Source of the DNA: SW132 sp038150125
Lineage (GTDB): Bacteria > Bacteroidota > Rhodothermia > Balneolales > Balneolaceae
Direction of reading: 5' to 3'
DNA: 64,000 nt
NCBI RefSeq assembly: GCF_038150125.1
Contig: NZ_JBBVMF010000001.1
Span: forward strand, 327,942-391,941
A model generated the notes under the pieces. That model worked only from the letters and a program-made list of their open reading frames with translations, was not told where the DNA came from and did not search any database. Below, in pieces: positions 42,277 through 51,240 of this stretch (positions are counted from its first letter, which is position 1; every line of letters starts with the position of its first letter). The translations under genes were made by a program, and so were the position numbers.

Positions 42277-45078
42277 TTGAAAAAACTGGTATCCATATTT
42301 TACGATGTGCGCGAAAATGAGTGGAAGCCGGTCTTCCTGATGGTGGGATTGCACTTTTTGTTGATGGTAGTCCTATACTTTCTGAAACCTGCACGTGATA
42401 GTCTTTTCCTTGTGGAAACAGGCCCCGATCAGCTTCCAATTGTATACATTGTCCTGGCGCTGGTTTCATTGCCGATCACTTATCTGGTATCTGATGTGCT
42501 TGCGAGATTTCCAACCCGGCAGGTCATCGGATATGTGCTTGGGTTTTTAACACTGAATTTGATGCTTCTCAGGTGGCTTTTTCTGTTTGACCACCCGCTT
42601 ATCTACATGGCGTTTTATATTTGGGTAGGAATCTTTGGCATCCTGGTGATTTCGCTATTCTGGCTGCTGGCGAACTCTATTTTTGATGCGGCTCAATCAA
42701 AACGTCTGTTCTCTCTGCTGACACTCGCAGCCATTGTAGGATCCATATTTGGAAGCCAGGCATCAAGCCTTGTGGTTTCTTATACCCCTGTTATCACCGA
42801 AGATCTTCTGTATATCAGCATTGGTATTCTCTGCTTCGCCGTACTGATCCTTTACTTTATTCCCGGGGTAAATTCAGAAAATGATCGGAAAGGCCGGCCT
42901 GAAAGCCGGATTACCGGTAACGACAAAACGCCATCAGCAGTAAAAACAGTCGTTGGCTCAAAATATCAGCTGCTGATTGCCGGAATCATCGGACTAACCA
43001 CTATTGCCACTACCTTTACCGATTACCAGTTTAAAGCACTTTCATTTAACGCATACCCCGAAACAGAGAACCTAACGGCGTTTATTGGCACGTTTTACGC
43101 GGGAATTAGTCTTGCATCTCTTGGCATCCAGGTACTATTCTCATCGGGCATCATCAAAAAATTTGGCGTTGCCGGGGCTGTCTTAACCCGTCCGCTGGGA
43201 ATGATGCTTGGCGGTCTGCTAATGGCTGTTGAGCCGGTTTTAGCATCTGTTGTGTTACTCAACGGATTTGACAGTGCCACGCGATACTCCATCGATAAAA
43301 CAGGCCGCGAGCTCCTGTTCCTGCCGCTATCGCAGCACATAAAAGAGCGCACGAAACTATTTATTGATCTGTTTGTAGACCGCTTTTCACGAGGCTTGAG
43401 CGGCGCAATTCTTCTTCTGCTATTATACATGATGGAGACACCCATCACACTAATTACCATCATTCTCCTGTTCACCATCGCCTGCTGGATATTCCTGGGA
43501 TACAGGGCTAAAAAAGAGTATATCGATACCTTCAGAACATCCCTTCAGCGGATGCTGGTTGATACGGATAGCATTGAACTGGACCTGAATGAACCGGTTA
43601 TTCTGAAGCTTATTAAAGAGTCTCTTCAAAGCGGAAATGACAACCAGGTTCTTCACACGCTAATCCTTCTCGAGAATACAGATGTTGAACCTGTGGCCGG
43701 CGAATTACGGGTTTTGCTAAACCATCCAAATACTGAGATTCGCCTGAATGCACTCAAGCTGCTTCAGAGTGTAGAGAGTGTGCACTGGCTGGAGGATGTT
43801 AAGAACCTGCTAAACGATGACAGTCCTGAAATACGTGTTGAGACGATTTACTATCTCTGCATACACTCAAACGATGACCCGTCATCTGTCATCCAGTCGT
43901 ACCTTAAGACAAATCAGCCCCAGATGCAGTCTGCCGCACTGGGCTGCACCTGTAAGCATGGTGAGCAAGATGATGACGGCCCGGACCCAAAACTGTTCGA
44001 CGACATCATGAATAATCTTCCGGATGATGAAAAAGAGCAGGTTGTCATAAAGGCACAGCTTGCTGATGCGCTGGGGTTTGTTAAAAGCCGGTCGCTGGCC
44101 AGCAGGCACTTGTCAAACCTGATCCAGGACAGCAACCGTACCGTGGTTACAAAAGCACTACAAAGCATTGCGAAACTTAAACTCGATCGTATGGTCCCTG
44201 ATCTGCTCCAGATGCTCAACACCAAAAAGTTTACCCCGGAGGTCAGGGAAACACTTGGCTCCTATGGCAACGATTACCTGACGCTTTACAAAAGCAAGTT
44301 TCTGGATGCCTCTCTGCCACTGATGGTTCGCAAACAGATTCCCGGCATTTTCTACCACCGTCCCAACGAAACATCCATGCGCCACCTCGAAGATATGATT
44401 GAAGCTGATGAGCCCGACCTTCGTTATCACGTCATTAAAACATTGAATAAAATTCACCGGGAATATCCCGGTCTAGAACCAAACCGTGAACGGGTATACA
44501 GCTGCCTGAGATCTGAATCCGGCAACTATTTTAACTTGCTGGCCATCAAGGCGATTCAGCCTGAAAGCCGTCCAAACAGCATCCTACTGAAGGCTCTGTC
44601 TGAAAAAATGGATCAAACCCTGGAGCGGATGTTTCGCCTGCTGGGGCTCATTTACAATCAAAAAGATCTCTACAGTTCCTACCTGGCGCTGAAAAGCATC
44701 TCGCGGGACAAACGCTCTGCCGCGGTAGAATTTATTGATAACATACTGGACCCAAAGGATCACAAATTGGTCTTTCCGATTGTGGACGACATCAGCGAGG
44801 AAAAAAAGATGGAAACCGGCTATGAGCTCTTTAATATCGAAAAAGTTAAATACGACCAGGCACTCATCAAACTATTTAATGGAAATGACCGATGGCTGAA
44901 AACATGTGCCATTTACAGTGTATCGCCTGTGTGCCCGGCAACCCTTCAGGAGAGGGTTGAAACGTACACCAAATCGGACGATCCGCTCTACCGCGAGACC
45001 GCCCGGATGGTAAAGCAGCGAAATCAGCGGTACAACGGGTCTGAAAAACAAGCAAACGAAAATCATCAGCAGTCATGA
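42277..45078 (+). CDS. Npt/Tlc-family transporter fused to C-terminal HEAT-like repeats
   Basis: 933 residues. The N-terminal ~420 residues hold the same fold as the preceding transporter (WKPVFLMVGLHFLLMVVLYFLKPARDSLFL, then STGRELLFLPLSQHIKERTKLFIDLFVDRFS). The C-terminal half (from ~440) is a string of HEAT-like helical repeats, each about 30-40 residues (for example LNHPNTEIRLNALKLLQSVE, LLNDDSPEIRVETIYYLC, LIQDSNRTVVTKALQSIAKL), which usually mediate protein-protein contact. It starts with TTG at 42277, immediately after a repeat element, and overlaps the next gene by 4 bp. A transporter carrying a large scaffold is unusual. Confidence 0.85.
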   Translation: MKKLVSIFYDVRENEWKPVFLMVGLHFLLMVVLYFLKPARDSLFLVETGPDQLPIVYIVLALVSLPITYLVSDVLARFPTRQVIGYVLGFLTLNLMLLRWLFLFDHPLIYMAFYIWVGIFGILVISLFWLLANSIFDAAQSKRLFSLLTLAAIVGSIFGSQASSLVVSYTPVITEDLLYISIGILCFAVLILYFIPGVNSENDRKGRPESRITGNDKTPSAVKTVVGSKYQLLIAGIIGLTTIATTFTDYQFKALSFNAYPETENLTAFIGTFYAGISLASLGIQVLFSSGIIKKFGVAGAVLTRPLGMMLGGLLMAVEPVLASVVLLNGFDSATRYSIDKTGRELLFLPLSQHIKERTKLFIDLFVDRFSRGLSGAILLLLLYMMETPITLITIILLFTIACWIFLGYRAKKEYIDTFRTSLQRMLVDTDSIELDLNEPVILKLIKESLQSGNDNQVLHTLILLENTDVEPVAGELRVLLNHPNTEIRLNALKLLQSVESVHWLEDVKNLLNDDSPEIRVETIYYLCIHSNDDPSSVIQSYLKTNQPQMQSAALGCTCKHGEQDDDGPDPKLFDDIMNNLPDDEKEQVVIKAQLADALGFVKSRSLASRHLSNLIQDSNRTVVTKALQSIAKLKLDRMVPDLLQMLNTKKFTPEVRETLGSYGNDYLTLYKSKFLDASLPLMVRKQIPGIFYHRPNETSMRHLEDMIEADEPDLRYHVIKTLNKIHREYPGLEPNRERVYSCLRSESGNYFNLLAIKAIQPESRPNSILLKALSEKMDQTLERMFRLLGLIYNQKDLYSSYLALKSISRDKRSAAVEFIDNILDPKDHKLVFPIVDDISEEKKMETGYELFNIEKVKYDQALIKLFNGNDRWLKTCAIYSVSPVCPATLQERVETYTKSDDPLYRETARMVKQRNQRYNGSEKQANENHQQS

Positions 45079-45506
45079 AAACCACCATTGAACGGGTCAT
45101 TTTTTTACAGAGTATCGAGTTGTTTGCTGATATCCAATCAGAACAGCTGGCGCAGATTGCGGGCATAACCGACTATTTTACACTTTCAAAAGATGAGGTG
45201 CTCTTCACCAAAGGAGAAAAATCTCAGCATCTCTATCTGCTGATAAACGGCACCGTTAACGTCACTCGAAACGGCGAGGAGAATAAAGAATTTGATGGAC
45301 CTGAAGCCCTTGGCGTATGGGGATTTTTTGATGATGGCGACAGGCTTCTCACCATCACTTGCAGCGCGGATTGCCAGTTTCTGCGAATTGACCGGCTCGA
45401 TTTCTTCGACCTTCTTGAAGACCGCGTTCATCTGAGCCGCGGACTCTTAAAGTATTTTGTAAAACGTATCAGAAAATTAATTGAGGTATCCGATGAAGTT
45501 ATATAA
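45075..45506 (+). CDS. Cyclic nucleotide-binding-domain protein
   Basis: 143 residues of a single Crp-like cNMP-binding beta-barrel (EQLAQIAGITDYFTLSKDEVLFTKGEKSQHLYLLINGTV, then GPEALGVWGFFDDGDRLLTITCSADCQFLRIDRLDFFDLL) without a DNA-binding domain. It lacks the usual RS/T pocket for a cyclic nucleotide at the expected position (ALGVW in place of GExA.L..), so ligand binding is uncertain. It overlaps the transporter-HEAT gene by 4 bp, suggesting a regulatory subunit of that transporter. The next gene's start overlaps its last codons. Confidence 0.82.
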   Translation: MKTTIERVIFLQSIELFADIQSEQLAQIAGITDYFTLSKDEVLFTKGEKSQHLYLLINGTVNVTRNGEENKEFDGPEALGVWGFFDDGDRLLTITCSADCQFLRIDRLDFFDLLEDRVHLSRGLLKYFVKRIRKLIEVSDEVI

Positions 45507-46671
45507 ACAGCATGTCCCTGCATATCTGATCACAACCTTGTTTCTGCTGGTTACACTTTCAGCCTGCAGCAGCACGAACTACACAGCAGCCGGCGATACT
45601 CAAGAAGTTGAAGCCAGCGATGCCAGTCAGCGCCCCGATGGCTACATCTACTCACTTTTTTTGATAGGTGATGCAGGTGACGCAACACTTGATCCCCTCT
45701 CGGGATCGCTTCGGGCGATGGGGGAAAAACTCGCGGAGGTCGACACCAGCGGCGCCGTGGTTTTCCTTGGAGACAATATCTACCCGCACGGCCTTCCGCC
45801 TGAAGATTCTGAGAGGCGGCCTGAGATTGATGAACGGCTTCTGGCTCAAATCGAAACGGTTAAAGATTTTGGAGGTCCGGTCTATTTTATTCCGGGCAAC
45901 CACGACTGGGAATCATCAGGCGAAGATGGATTGGAATACATCCGCCGGCAGGAAGATTTTGTAGAAGAGCGCATGGGACGGGGCAACAGCTTTTTGCCCG
46001 ATGATGGCTACCCGGGGCCGGTGTCTGTGACGCTTCTGGATAAAAATGAATCAGCAGGTATTAATTACTCCATCGGGCTGATAATTATGGATACGCACTG
46101 GTGGATTCATCCGCACGACAAACCGCTGCCGCAAGGAGCTGAAACCGAAGAGCAGGCCAAAGAGCTCGTTCTGAATAACCTGGCTGAACAGATGAGCCAG
46201 TTTACAGACGAGGAACTGGTTTTTTCTGCACATCATCCGCTTTACTCCTTTGGGCGGCACGGCAGCAAGTTCCCGCTGAAAACACACCTCATGCCGCCGG
46301 TCTTTGGCTCAGCTTACGCTCTGTATCGGAATATGTGGGGATACCCGAATGACATCACGCATAAACATTACAGCCGGATGAAAGAGGGAATCCTGGCGGC
46401 TGCATCCGACAACCGAAGCACCATTTTTGTGGGTGGCCACGAGCATAGCCTCAGCTTTATACCGGTTGAAGAAGATGGAAAACAGTTTCACCAGATCGTG
46501 AGCGGATCCGGCACCCGGAGTTCTTACGTCAGGAAAAAAGATGGCCCTGTATACACCTACCAAACACGGGGCTTTGCCATTCTGCGCTACTACCCTGACC
46601 GTTCCAAACGCATTGAGTTTTATAACAATGGAGGCGAGCAACTTTTTGACCACCCGTTTTTAAGTAAGTAA
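45493..46671 (+). CDS. Metallophosphoesterase lipoprotein (purple acid phosphatase-like)
   Basis: 392 residues from the ATG at 45493; an in-frame TTG 12 bp earlier is less likely. The signal (YLITTLFLLVTLSACSS) has a lipobox cysteine near residue 25. The calcineurin-like metal motifs are seen: FLIGDAGD, VVFLGDNIYPHG, YFIPGNHDWE, HHPLYSFG and GGHEHSLSF. This resembles periplasmic purple-acid-type phosphatases. It overlaps the cNMP-domain gene by 14 bp and completes the envelope block starting at 37629. Hydrolysis of extracellular phosphoesters followed by nucleotide uptake is an attractive but unproven role. Confidence 0.88.
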   Translation: MKLYKQHVPAYLITTLFLLVTLSACSSTNYTAAGDTQEVEASDASQRPDGYIYSLFLIGDAGDATLDPLSGSLRAMGEKLAEVDTSGAVVFLGDNIYPHGLPPEDSERRPEIDERLLAQIETVKDFGGPVYFIPGNHDWESSGEDGLEYIRRQEDFVEERMGRGNSFLPDDGYPGPVSVTLLDKNESAGINYSIGLIIMDTHWWIHPHDKPLPQGAETEEQAKELVLNNLAEQMSQFTDEELVFSAHHPLYSFGRHGSKFPLKTHLMPPVFGSAYALYRNMWGYPNDITHKHYSRMKEGILAAASDNRSTIFVGGHEHSLSFIPVEEDGKQFHQIVSGSGTRSSYVRKKDGPVYTYQTRGFAILRYYPDRSKRIEFYNNGGEQLFDHPFLSK

Positions 46672-46805
46672 TCTTTTTTTTTTGATGCATGAATTCTTTA
46701 CATATAAAACTACAATTGGTTTTTCGCTTGTTGACTTACGATGCAGTTTTTTCCAGAAAAATCAATATTTATTAACCTATGTCAGATAAACGAATTACTG
46801 TAGAT

Positions 46806-48323
46806 ATGAATGCAAAAGCTGTTTTACTACTATTCATTATACCAATGCTTATGATTCAAAACGGAAATACACAGGAGATTAATCGCCTTTCGAAAATCGG
46901 AACCTTCGATCAGCAATCAATTCCCAGCTACATTTCAAACGATTCTTTCTTTACATACGACTCTGAATCTGACGTATACTCCGCAACTGCATTATCCGGA
47001 GAACCAGAGTCCCATGAAAGCGCACCTCCTTTTTTATGGAAAGCGATCCAGGGCGATTTTATTCTGAGGGCTGAAATAGGGTTTGATAAAAATAATAAGG
47101 AATACCCCATGGCCGGCTGGATGCTGCGAAATTCTATATCAGAAGAAGAGAGTGACGATGATTTATTATTTGGAATAAATCCATCAGAATTGCTCAGTGA
47201 AACCAAACCCAACAGAAGTGAGGACAAATCGGGCAGAAACACCATCTTCGTCCTACAGGTTTCCCGTGTGGGCAATCAGATTACATTCAAAATGGCTCAA
47301 TTTGGTGACCACTTACAGACGATTCGACAAATTTCAGATACTATGAAGAATCAACTCTTTGCAGGACTATTTGTAAAAAACAGACCGGGCAAAGAAGCGG
47401 AGCTGACGTTTCGTAACGTTCGTATAGTAAAACCTGCACCGGATTCTATGGAAACTTACCAAAATTATTTGGGCAGCAGGCTCGAAATAGTAGATATTGA
47501 TCAACCCAACCGTACGGTTTTGTATGAGACCGAGCACTCTATCCAGGCTCCAAACTGGACAAACGATGGGAAAAAATTGATCATAAATTCTAACGGCTAC
47601 CTATATAATTATCATTTGGAGAATGGAACATTATCACGGCTCAATACAGGGTTCGCAACTAATAATAATAACGATCATGTAATCTCTTTTGATGGTACCC
47701 TTTTGGCAATCAGCCATCATAAAGAAGAGTACGGAGGCGAATCAACAATTTATACGCTACCGGTTGAGGGGAGCGATAATCCAAAGCAGGTGACACAGTC
47801 CGGACTCGGTGCATCTTATCTGCATGGAATTTCCCCGGATAATAAGACTGTGATATTTACCGGTTATCGGGATGGTCAATATGATATTTATGCGGCCAAC
47901 ACTGAAACGATGGAAGAAACACAACTGACGAATACGGCCGGACTTGATGACGGTTCTGAGTACTCACCGGATGGGAAGTATATCTACTTTAATTCGAATC
48001 GTACTGGGACAATGCAAATTTGGAAAATGGATGCGGATGGATCAAACAAACAGCAGCTTACTTTTGGCGAAGATACACACGACTGGTTTCCCCATATTTC
48101 ACCTAACGGAAAATGGATTGTCTTTCTAAGTTATGGCCTTGACGTTGAATCAGGAGATCACCCGTTCTATAAAGAAGTAACGCTGCAGCTGATGCCGGCC
48201 GAAGGCGGTAAACCTCAGGTTATCGCTTATTTATACGGCGGACAAGGTACGATCAATGTTCCGAGCTGGTCACCCGACAGCAAGCGAATATCGTTTGTTA
48301 GTAATTCCGGACGATTTTACTAA
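46806..48323 (+). CDS. TolB-like PD40/WD40-repeat exported protein
   Basis: About 505 residues from MNAKAVLLLFIIPMLMIQNG (46806), which provides a signal peptide; an in-frame ATG at 46779 is 9 codons further upstream. The N-terminal ~200 residues form a beta domain (FILRAEIGFDKNNKEYPMAGWMLRN, resembling a DUF1349-like concanavalin fold). The C-terminal half has TolB-type PD40 blades: SEYSPDGKYIYFNSNRTGTMQIWKMDADG and HISPNGKWIVFLSYG, SWSPDSKRISFVSNS. Proteins of this kind bind or read out envelope complexes or polysaccharides. It is separate from the preceding block by 107 bp. Function not further assignable. Confidence 0.82.
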   Translation: MNAKAVLLLFIIPMLMIQNGNTQEINRLSKIGTFDQQSIPSYISNDSFFTYDSESDVYSATALSGEPESHESAPPFLWKAIQGDFILRAEIGFDKNNKEYPMAGWMLRNSISEEESDDDLLFGINPSELLSETKPNRSEDKSGRNTIFVLQVSRVGNQITFKMAQFGDHLQTIRQISDTMKNQLFAGLFVKNRPGKEAELTFRNVRIVKPAPDSMETYQNYLGSRLEIVDIDQPNRTVLYETEHSIQAPNWTNDGKKLIINSNGYLYNYHLENGTLSRLNTGFATNNNNDHVISFDGTLLAISHHKEEYGGESTIYTLPVEGSDNPKQVTQSGLGASYLHGISPDNKTVIFTGYRDGQYDIYAANTETMEETQLTNTAGLDDGSEYSPDGKYIYFNSNRTGTMQIWKMDADGSNKQQLTFGEDTHDWFPHISPNGKWIVFLSYGLDVESGDHPFYKEVTLQLMPAEGGKPQVIAYLYGGQGTINVPSWSPDSKRISFVSNSGRFY

Positions 48324-48454
48324 AAGAAATTTTTAAGAACGGAAAAAATATTTTTTTTATCGGCAAAAGCAGGAGCTTGAGCAGTCGTGACAGGTATGAT
48401 ACAGTGTGTTGAAGCTAACACAAATAGCGGGTTTAATTCCTGGTAAAATCAAAT

Positions 48455-48562
48455 ATGTTTATAAAACTGACCTCCCTCTTAAAGTACTATGTATTTGTAC
48501 TCAGTTTCTGGCTTCTGCCGCTTTTGATCTTTTCCTCCTGCTATTCGTCGAAACCCTTTTAG
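48455..48562 (+). pseudogene. Possible truncated small lipoprotein
   Basis: A 35-codon frame reads MFIKLTSLLKYYVFVLSFWL and then LPLLIFSSCYSSKPF before TAG. This is a typical lipoprotein signal peptide with a lipobox (LIFSSC, cysteine 29) and only six residues after it. Either a very short lipoprotein or the 5' remnant of a longer gene. The remaining bases of the 408-bp gap show nothing recognisable. Confidence 0.35.
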
Positions 48563-48731
48563 CTTCCCCGGATCTTGAAAGCAGTGCGGGCTCTACAACA
48601 TCCTACTCAAACACCAATACCCTTCATACATTCCTGCACTGATTTATCCCTTCTATTTTATTTTTTCGATTAAACATCATAGATAAAACGAAAAAATCAA
48701 AAACCGAGAGTCGTCCGGGCTTACAGGTATA

Positions 48732-49121
48732 TCATTCATTTCTTATCTCATGGCCGAATGGAGTAAGAGCCAGCCCTGCCAGCTTAAGGTGCTGTTTTGC
48801 AAAAGGTATCCCCACAATGGTGATGAAGAACAAAATACCAAACAGTAAATGGGTAAGTGCAATCCAAATACCTCCTACCAGGATCCAGATAATATTAAAG
48901 GCAAGTGAGAGACAGCCTTCCGAACTCCTGGTGGCCACTATTTTTTTACCAAAAGGCCAGATTGCCATCTCAGTGAGCTTTAGTGTTTGCAATCCGAAAG
49001 GAATACCCACAATGGTGATTATCAAGATAAAGCTCGCTAATAAGTATTCGAGCGCGATTATAAAACCCCCGAAAATTAGCCAGATAAGATTTCCTAAAAA
49101 CTTCATGAAATAAGTGTACAC
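48732..49121 (-). CDS. YccF domain-containing membrane protein
   Basis: 129 residues forming two YccF (DUF307) repeats, each a hydrophobic helix pair: LGNLIWLIFGGFIIALEYLLAS, ITIVGIPFGLQTLKLTEMAIWPFG and, later, ILVGGIWIALTHLLFGILFFITIVGIPFAKQHLKLAGLALTPFG. The repeated ITIVGIPF(G/A)xQxLKL is the family signature. These inner-membrane proteins have no established function. Transcribed alone on the minus strand. Confidence 0.95.
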   Translation of the reverse strand: MYTYFMKFLGNLIWLIFGGFIIALEYLLASFILIITIVGIPFGLQTLKLTEMAIWPFGKKIVATRSSEGCLSLAFNIIWILVGGIWIALTHLLFGILFFITIVGIPFAKQHLKLAGLALTPFGHEIRNE

Positions 49122-49165
49122 ATTTTATCTTTGAATGAAAAAATTGAAATGAAGGCCAAAGAGAG

Positions 49166-49458
49166 TTATTTCCTTAATGATAGTTCGAGATAAGAAATAA
49201 GTCCAAAAGTCATCCTTCTGAGTGGGCGTCCCATTGGAGATCTGTCGTTACCTTTGGTATAGTCATTCTCCGGATCAGACTCACTGTTAGGCGCAATGCC
49301 CTCTGAAGAGGCTGGGCAGGCTTTGCGAGGTGTTAATTGTTCTCTGCTTTCCGTCGGGACGCGTTCGTGACCGAGTTTTCCCGAACAGATCACGACGAGG
49401 TACCCTCAAGATTAGTGTCTTACATTCCTGTAAGCCAAGGCACCCATGCCGTGCACAC
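49166..49458 (-). mobile_element. Possible group II intron 5' relic
   Basis: Read on the minus strand from 49458 it starts GTGTGCACGGCATGGGTGCC, resembling the GUGUG 5' terminus and the first small hairpin (GCAC..GTGC) of group II introns; compare GTGTGCCGTGCATGGC at the intron start at 60767. About 290 bp follow as structured, gene-free DNA, but no domain V/VI is found at the left end. Low certainty; no other element family fits better. Confidence 0.4.
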
Positions 49459-49651
49459 ACCAAGTACATCAAGGCACATACCTTCTTGCTTTTTTGAGAG
49501 TTCCTGGTAGCTTTATACAGCTAATGCATAACAACAAACTGAAACCTTGAAAATGTGTTAATTGCAATCCTGTATTTATCAGAAATGATTTTGAGTCTCA
49601 TTAAATTTATATGATTTTCATCAACCGCTGCACAGCAAATCCTCTGCTATT

Positions 49652-50695
49652 ATGACATCTGGGAATAAATTTTCTATCATATTCATTACAAAATTGATCG
49701 CGTCTTTTTCAGTAGTTATTATGTTTATTTTTATAGGAGGATCCAAAAACAATAATGGGGTTATACAAACAGTACAAGGCCCTGTCGGATCAGATACTCT
49801 TGGGGTAACGCTTAGCCATGAGCACCTTTTCTCCAACTTTGGGCTTCCAATTAACGAGACGAGCACTTACGATGAAACCAGGCTCCTCGCACAAGTCATA
49901 CCGTATCTGACCATGTTACATAGCCAGGGAGTTCGAACCATATTTGATTACACAGCCAGTCACTTTGGAAGGCGGGCGGACTTGCTAAAGGCAATATCGG
50001 ACTCTACCGGTATCAGTATCGTCACCAATACAGGCATTTACGGAGCTGCAGATGACCGGCATATACCTAAATATGCATATGACGCGTCTGCTATGGAGCT
50101 GGCGCGGCGCTGGATAACAGAGGCAAATAACGGGATCGATGGAACGTCGATTCTGCCAGGCTTTATCAAGCTGGCATTCGACCAAGGCCCGCCATCGCAG
50201 ATTGATCGTAAGTTATTCGAGGCGGGTCTACTGACGCATCTGGAAACCGGTCTGACCATAGCCGTGCATACCGGGGACAACCCGGACGCCGTACATCTTC
50301 AACTCGATCTGCTGAATAAGTACGGGGTTCATCCAAGTGCATGGATATGGACTCACGCCAACTTGCATGATGACTTCGAATTGTTATTTGAGGTTGCTGA
50401 CCATGGCGCATGGATCTCTATGGACGGTGTAAACCACGAGAATATTGAGCAATATCTTGAGTACATCCAGCGGTTCAAGGATGCCGACCTACTTGACAGA
50501 CTACTGCTTTCCCATGACGGCAACGGGTATCCCGCCGGTGGTGATATAAGGCCATTCGAGGCGATTCCAAAAGAGTTAATTCCGTCCATGCGTTCCCACG
50601 GATTCTCGGAGTCTGTCATCGATCAATTACTGGTGAAAAACGCCGGTGAAGCTTATGCAATCCGCGTTCGGAGGACGGGAGAAAGAGAGAATTGA
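49652..50695 (+). CDS. Phosphotriesterase-family metallohydrolase, membrane-anchored
   Basis: 347 residues. An N-terminal hydrophobic segment (LIASFSVVIMFIFIGG) is a signal or anchor. Binuclear amidohydrolase ligands are in place: the HxH in LSHEHLFSNFG (~55-57), the bridging lysine in IKLAFDQGP (~172), histidines in VHTGDN and WTHANL, and the last aspartate in LLSHDGNGY (~289). The family includes phosphotriesterases, lactonases (PLL) and resistance-related hydrolases, so the substrate is open. It is single, in a gene-poor area between two envelope genes. Confidence 0.9.
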   Translation: MTSGNKFSIIFITKLIASFSVVIMFIFIGGSKNNNGVIQTVQGPVGSDTLGVTLSHEHLFSNFGLPINETSTYDETRLLAQVIPYLTMLHSQGVRTIFDYTASHFGRRADLLKAISDSTGISIVTNTGIYGAADDRHIPKYAYDASAMELARRWITEANNGIDGTSILPGFIKLAFDQGPPSQIDRKLFEAGLLTHLETGLTIAVHTGDNPDAVHLQLDLLNKYGVHPSAWIWTHANLHDDFELLFEVADHGAWISMDGVNHENIEQYLEYIQRFKDADLLDRLLLSHDGNGYPAGGDIRPFEAIPKELIPSMRSHGFSESVIDQLLVKNAGEAYAIRVRRTGEREN

Positions 50696-51102
50696 ACGCA
50701 TTACAGAAATTAAGTTTACTAGAGCAAGCAGGCGATTTATGCCCCTAACACTGCCAACCCATAAAATAGCGTGACGATACACTTACCATCATACGAACTG
50801 CTCTGCTCACCGGTTTATGTTTAACTGTTCTAATCTGAAGCCTCGGGCAATACTATGCGTACGACCTTCTTCCCGAACAAGTGGATTAAGATATCTGTGG
50901 ATAAGCGTACTTTTTTCCTCTACATACTGCCGCATCTATTTTGTAAGCGGTCATCTTACAGCGTTGTGGATATGTCAATGATCTCAACAATAGACAGGGC
51001 AAGTTGAGTTTACTCATTTAGATTCAACACTGGTGTTCTTCCCGGGATCATATACCAATCAATACAGCTATCTGTTTTCCCGTTTCAATGCCCTCTTAGA
51101 TA
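50696..51102. other. 407-bp gap
   Basis: Between the phosphotriesterase-family gene and the DUF5916 gene. No gene, repeat or strong hairpin recognised. Confidence 0.4.
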
Positions 51103-51240
51103 TTAATTAAACCAGTACGACATCTTAAAAACGACGGCGCGGTTGCGGGAAGTCATTGTTTTGGGAAAGTAATTGTCGGTATAGACGATAAAAATATCGG
51201 ATACCGGGCTGTACCTCCACTGCAGGCGGCTGTTAATATT
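51103..51240 (-). pseudogene. C-terminal coding continuation behind an in-frame TAA
   Basis: Directly after the TAA (51241-51243) of the DUF5916 gene the same frame stays open for 45 codons to TAA at 51103-51105. It reads NINSRLQWRYSPVSDIFIVY and later FPKTMTSRNRAVVFKMSYWF, ending N. This is the normal C-terminal barrel of DUF5916 proteins (RLQWRYSPVSD..FIVYTDNYF). The barrel is therefore interrupted six strands or so before its end, unless the stop is read through or wrong. Confidence 0.8.

Noticed and set aside
45481..45492. TTG start of the metallophosphoesterase lipoprotein
   Set aside because: The ATG at 45493 gives the standard lipoprotein signal peptide.
48406..48642. 78-codon + strand frame in the gap after the TolB-like gene
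   Set aside because: No plausible start or family; another frame within it encodes a better lipoprotein signal.
49166..49472. Short frames and a resemblance to the 23S rRNA 5' end (GCACGG..TGCCTTGGC)
   Set aside because: The similarity stops after ~20 bases and no further 23S signature follows; an intron 5' end fits slightly better.
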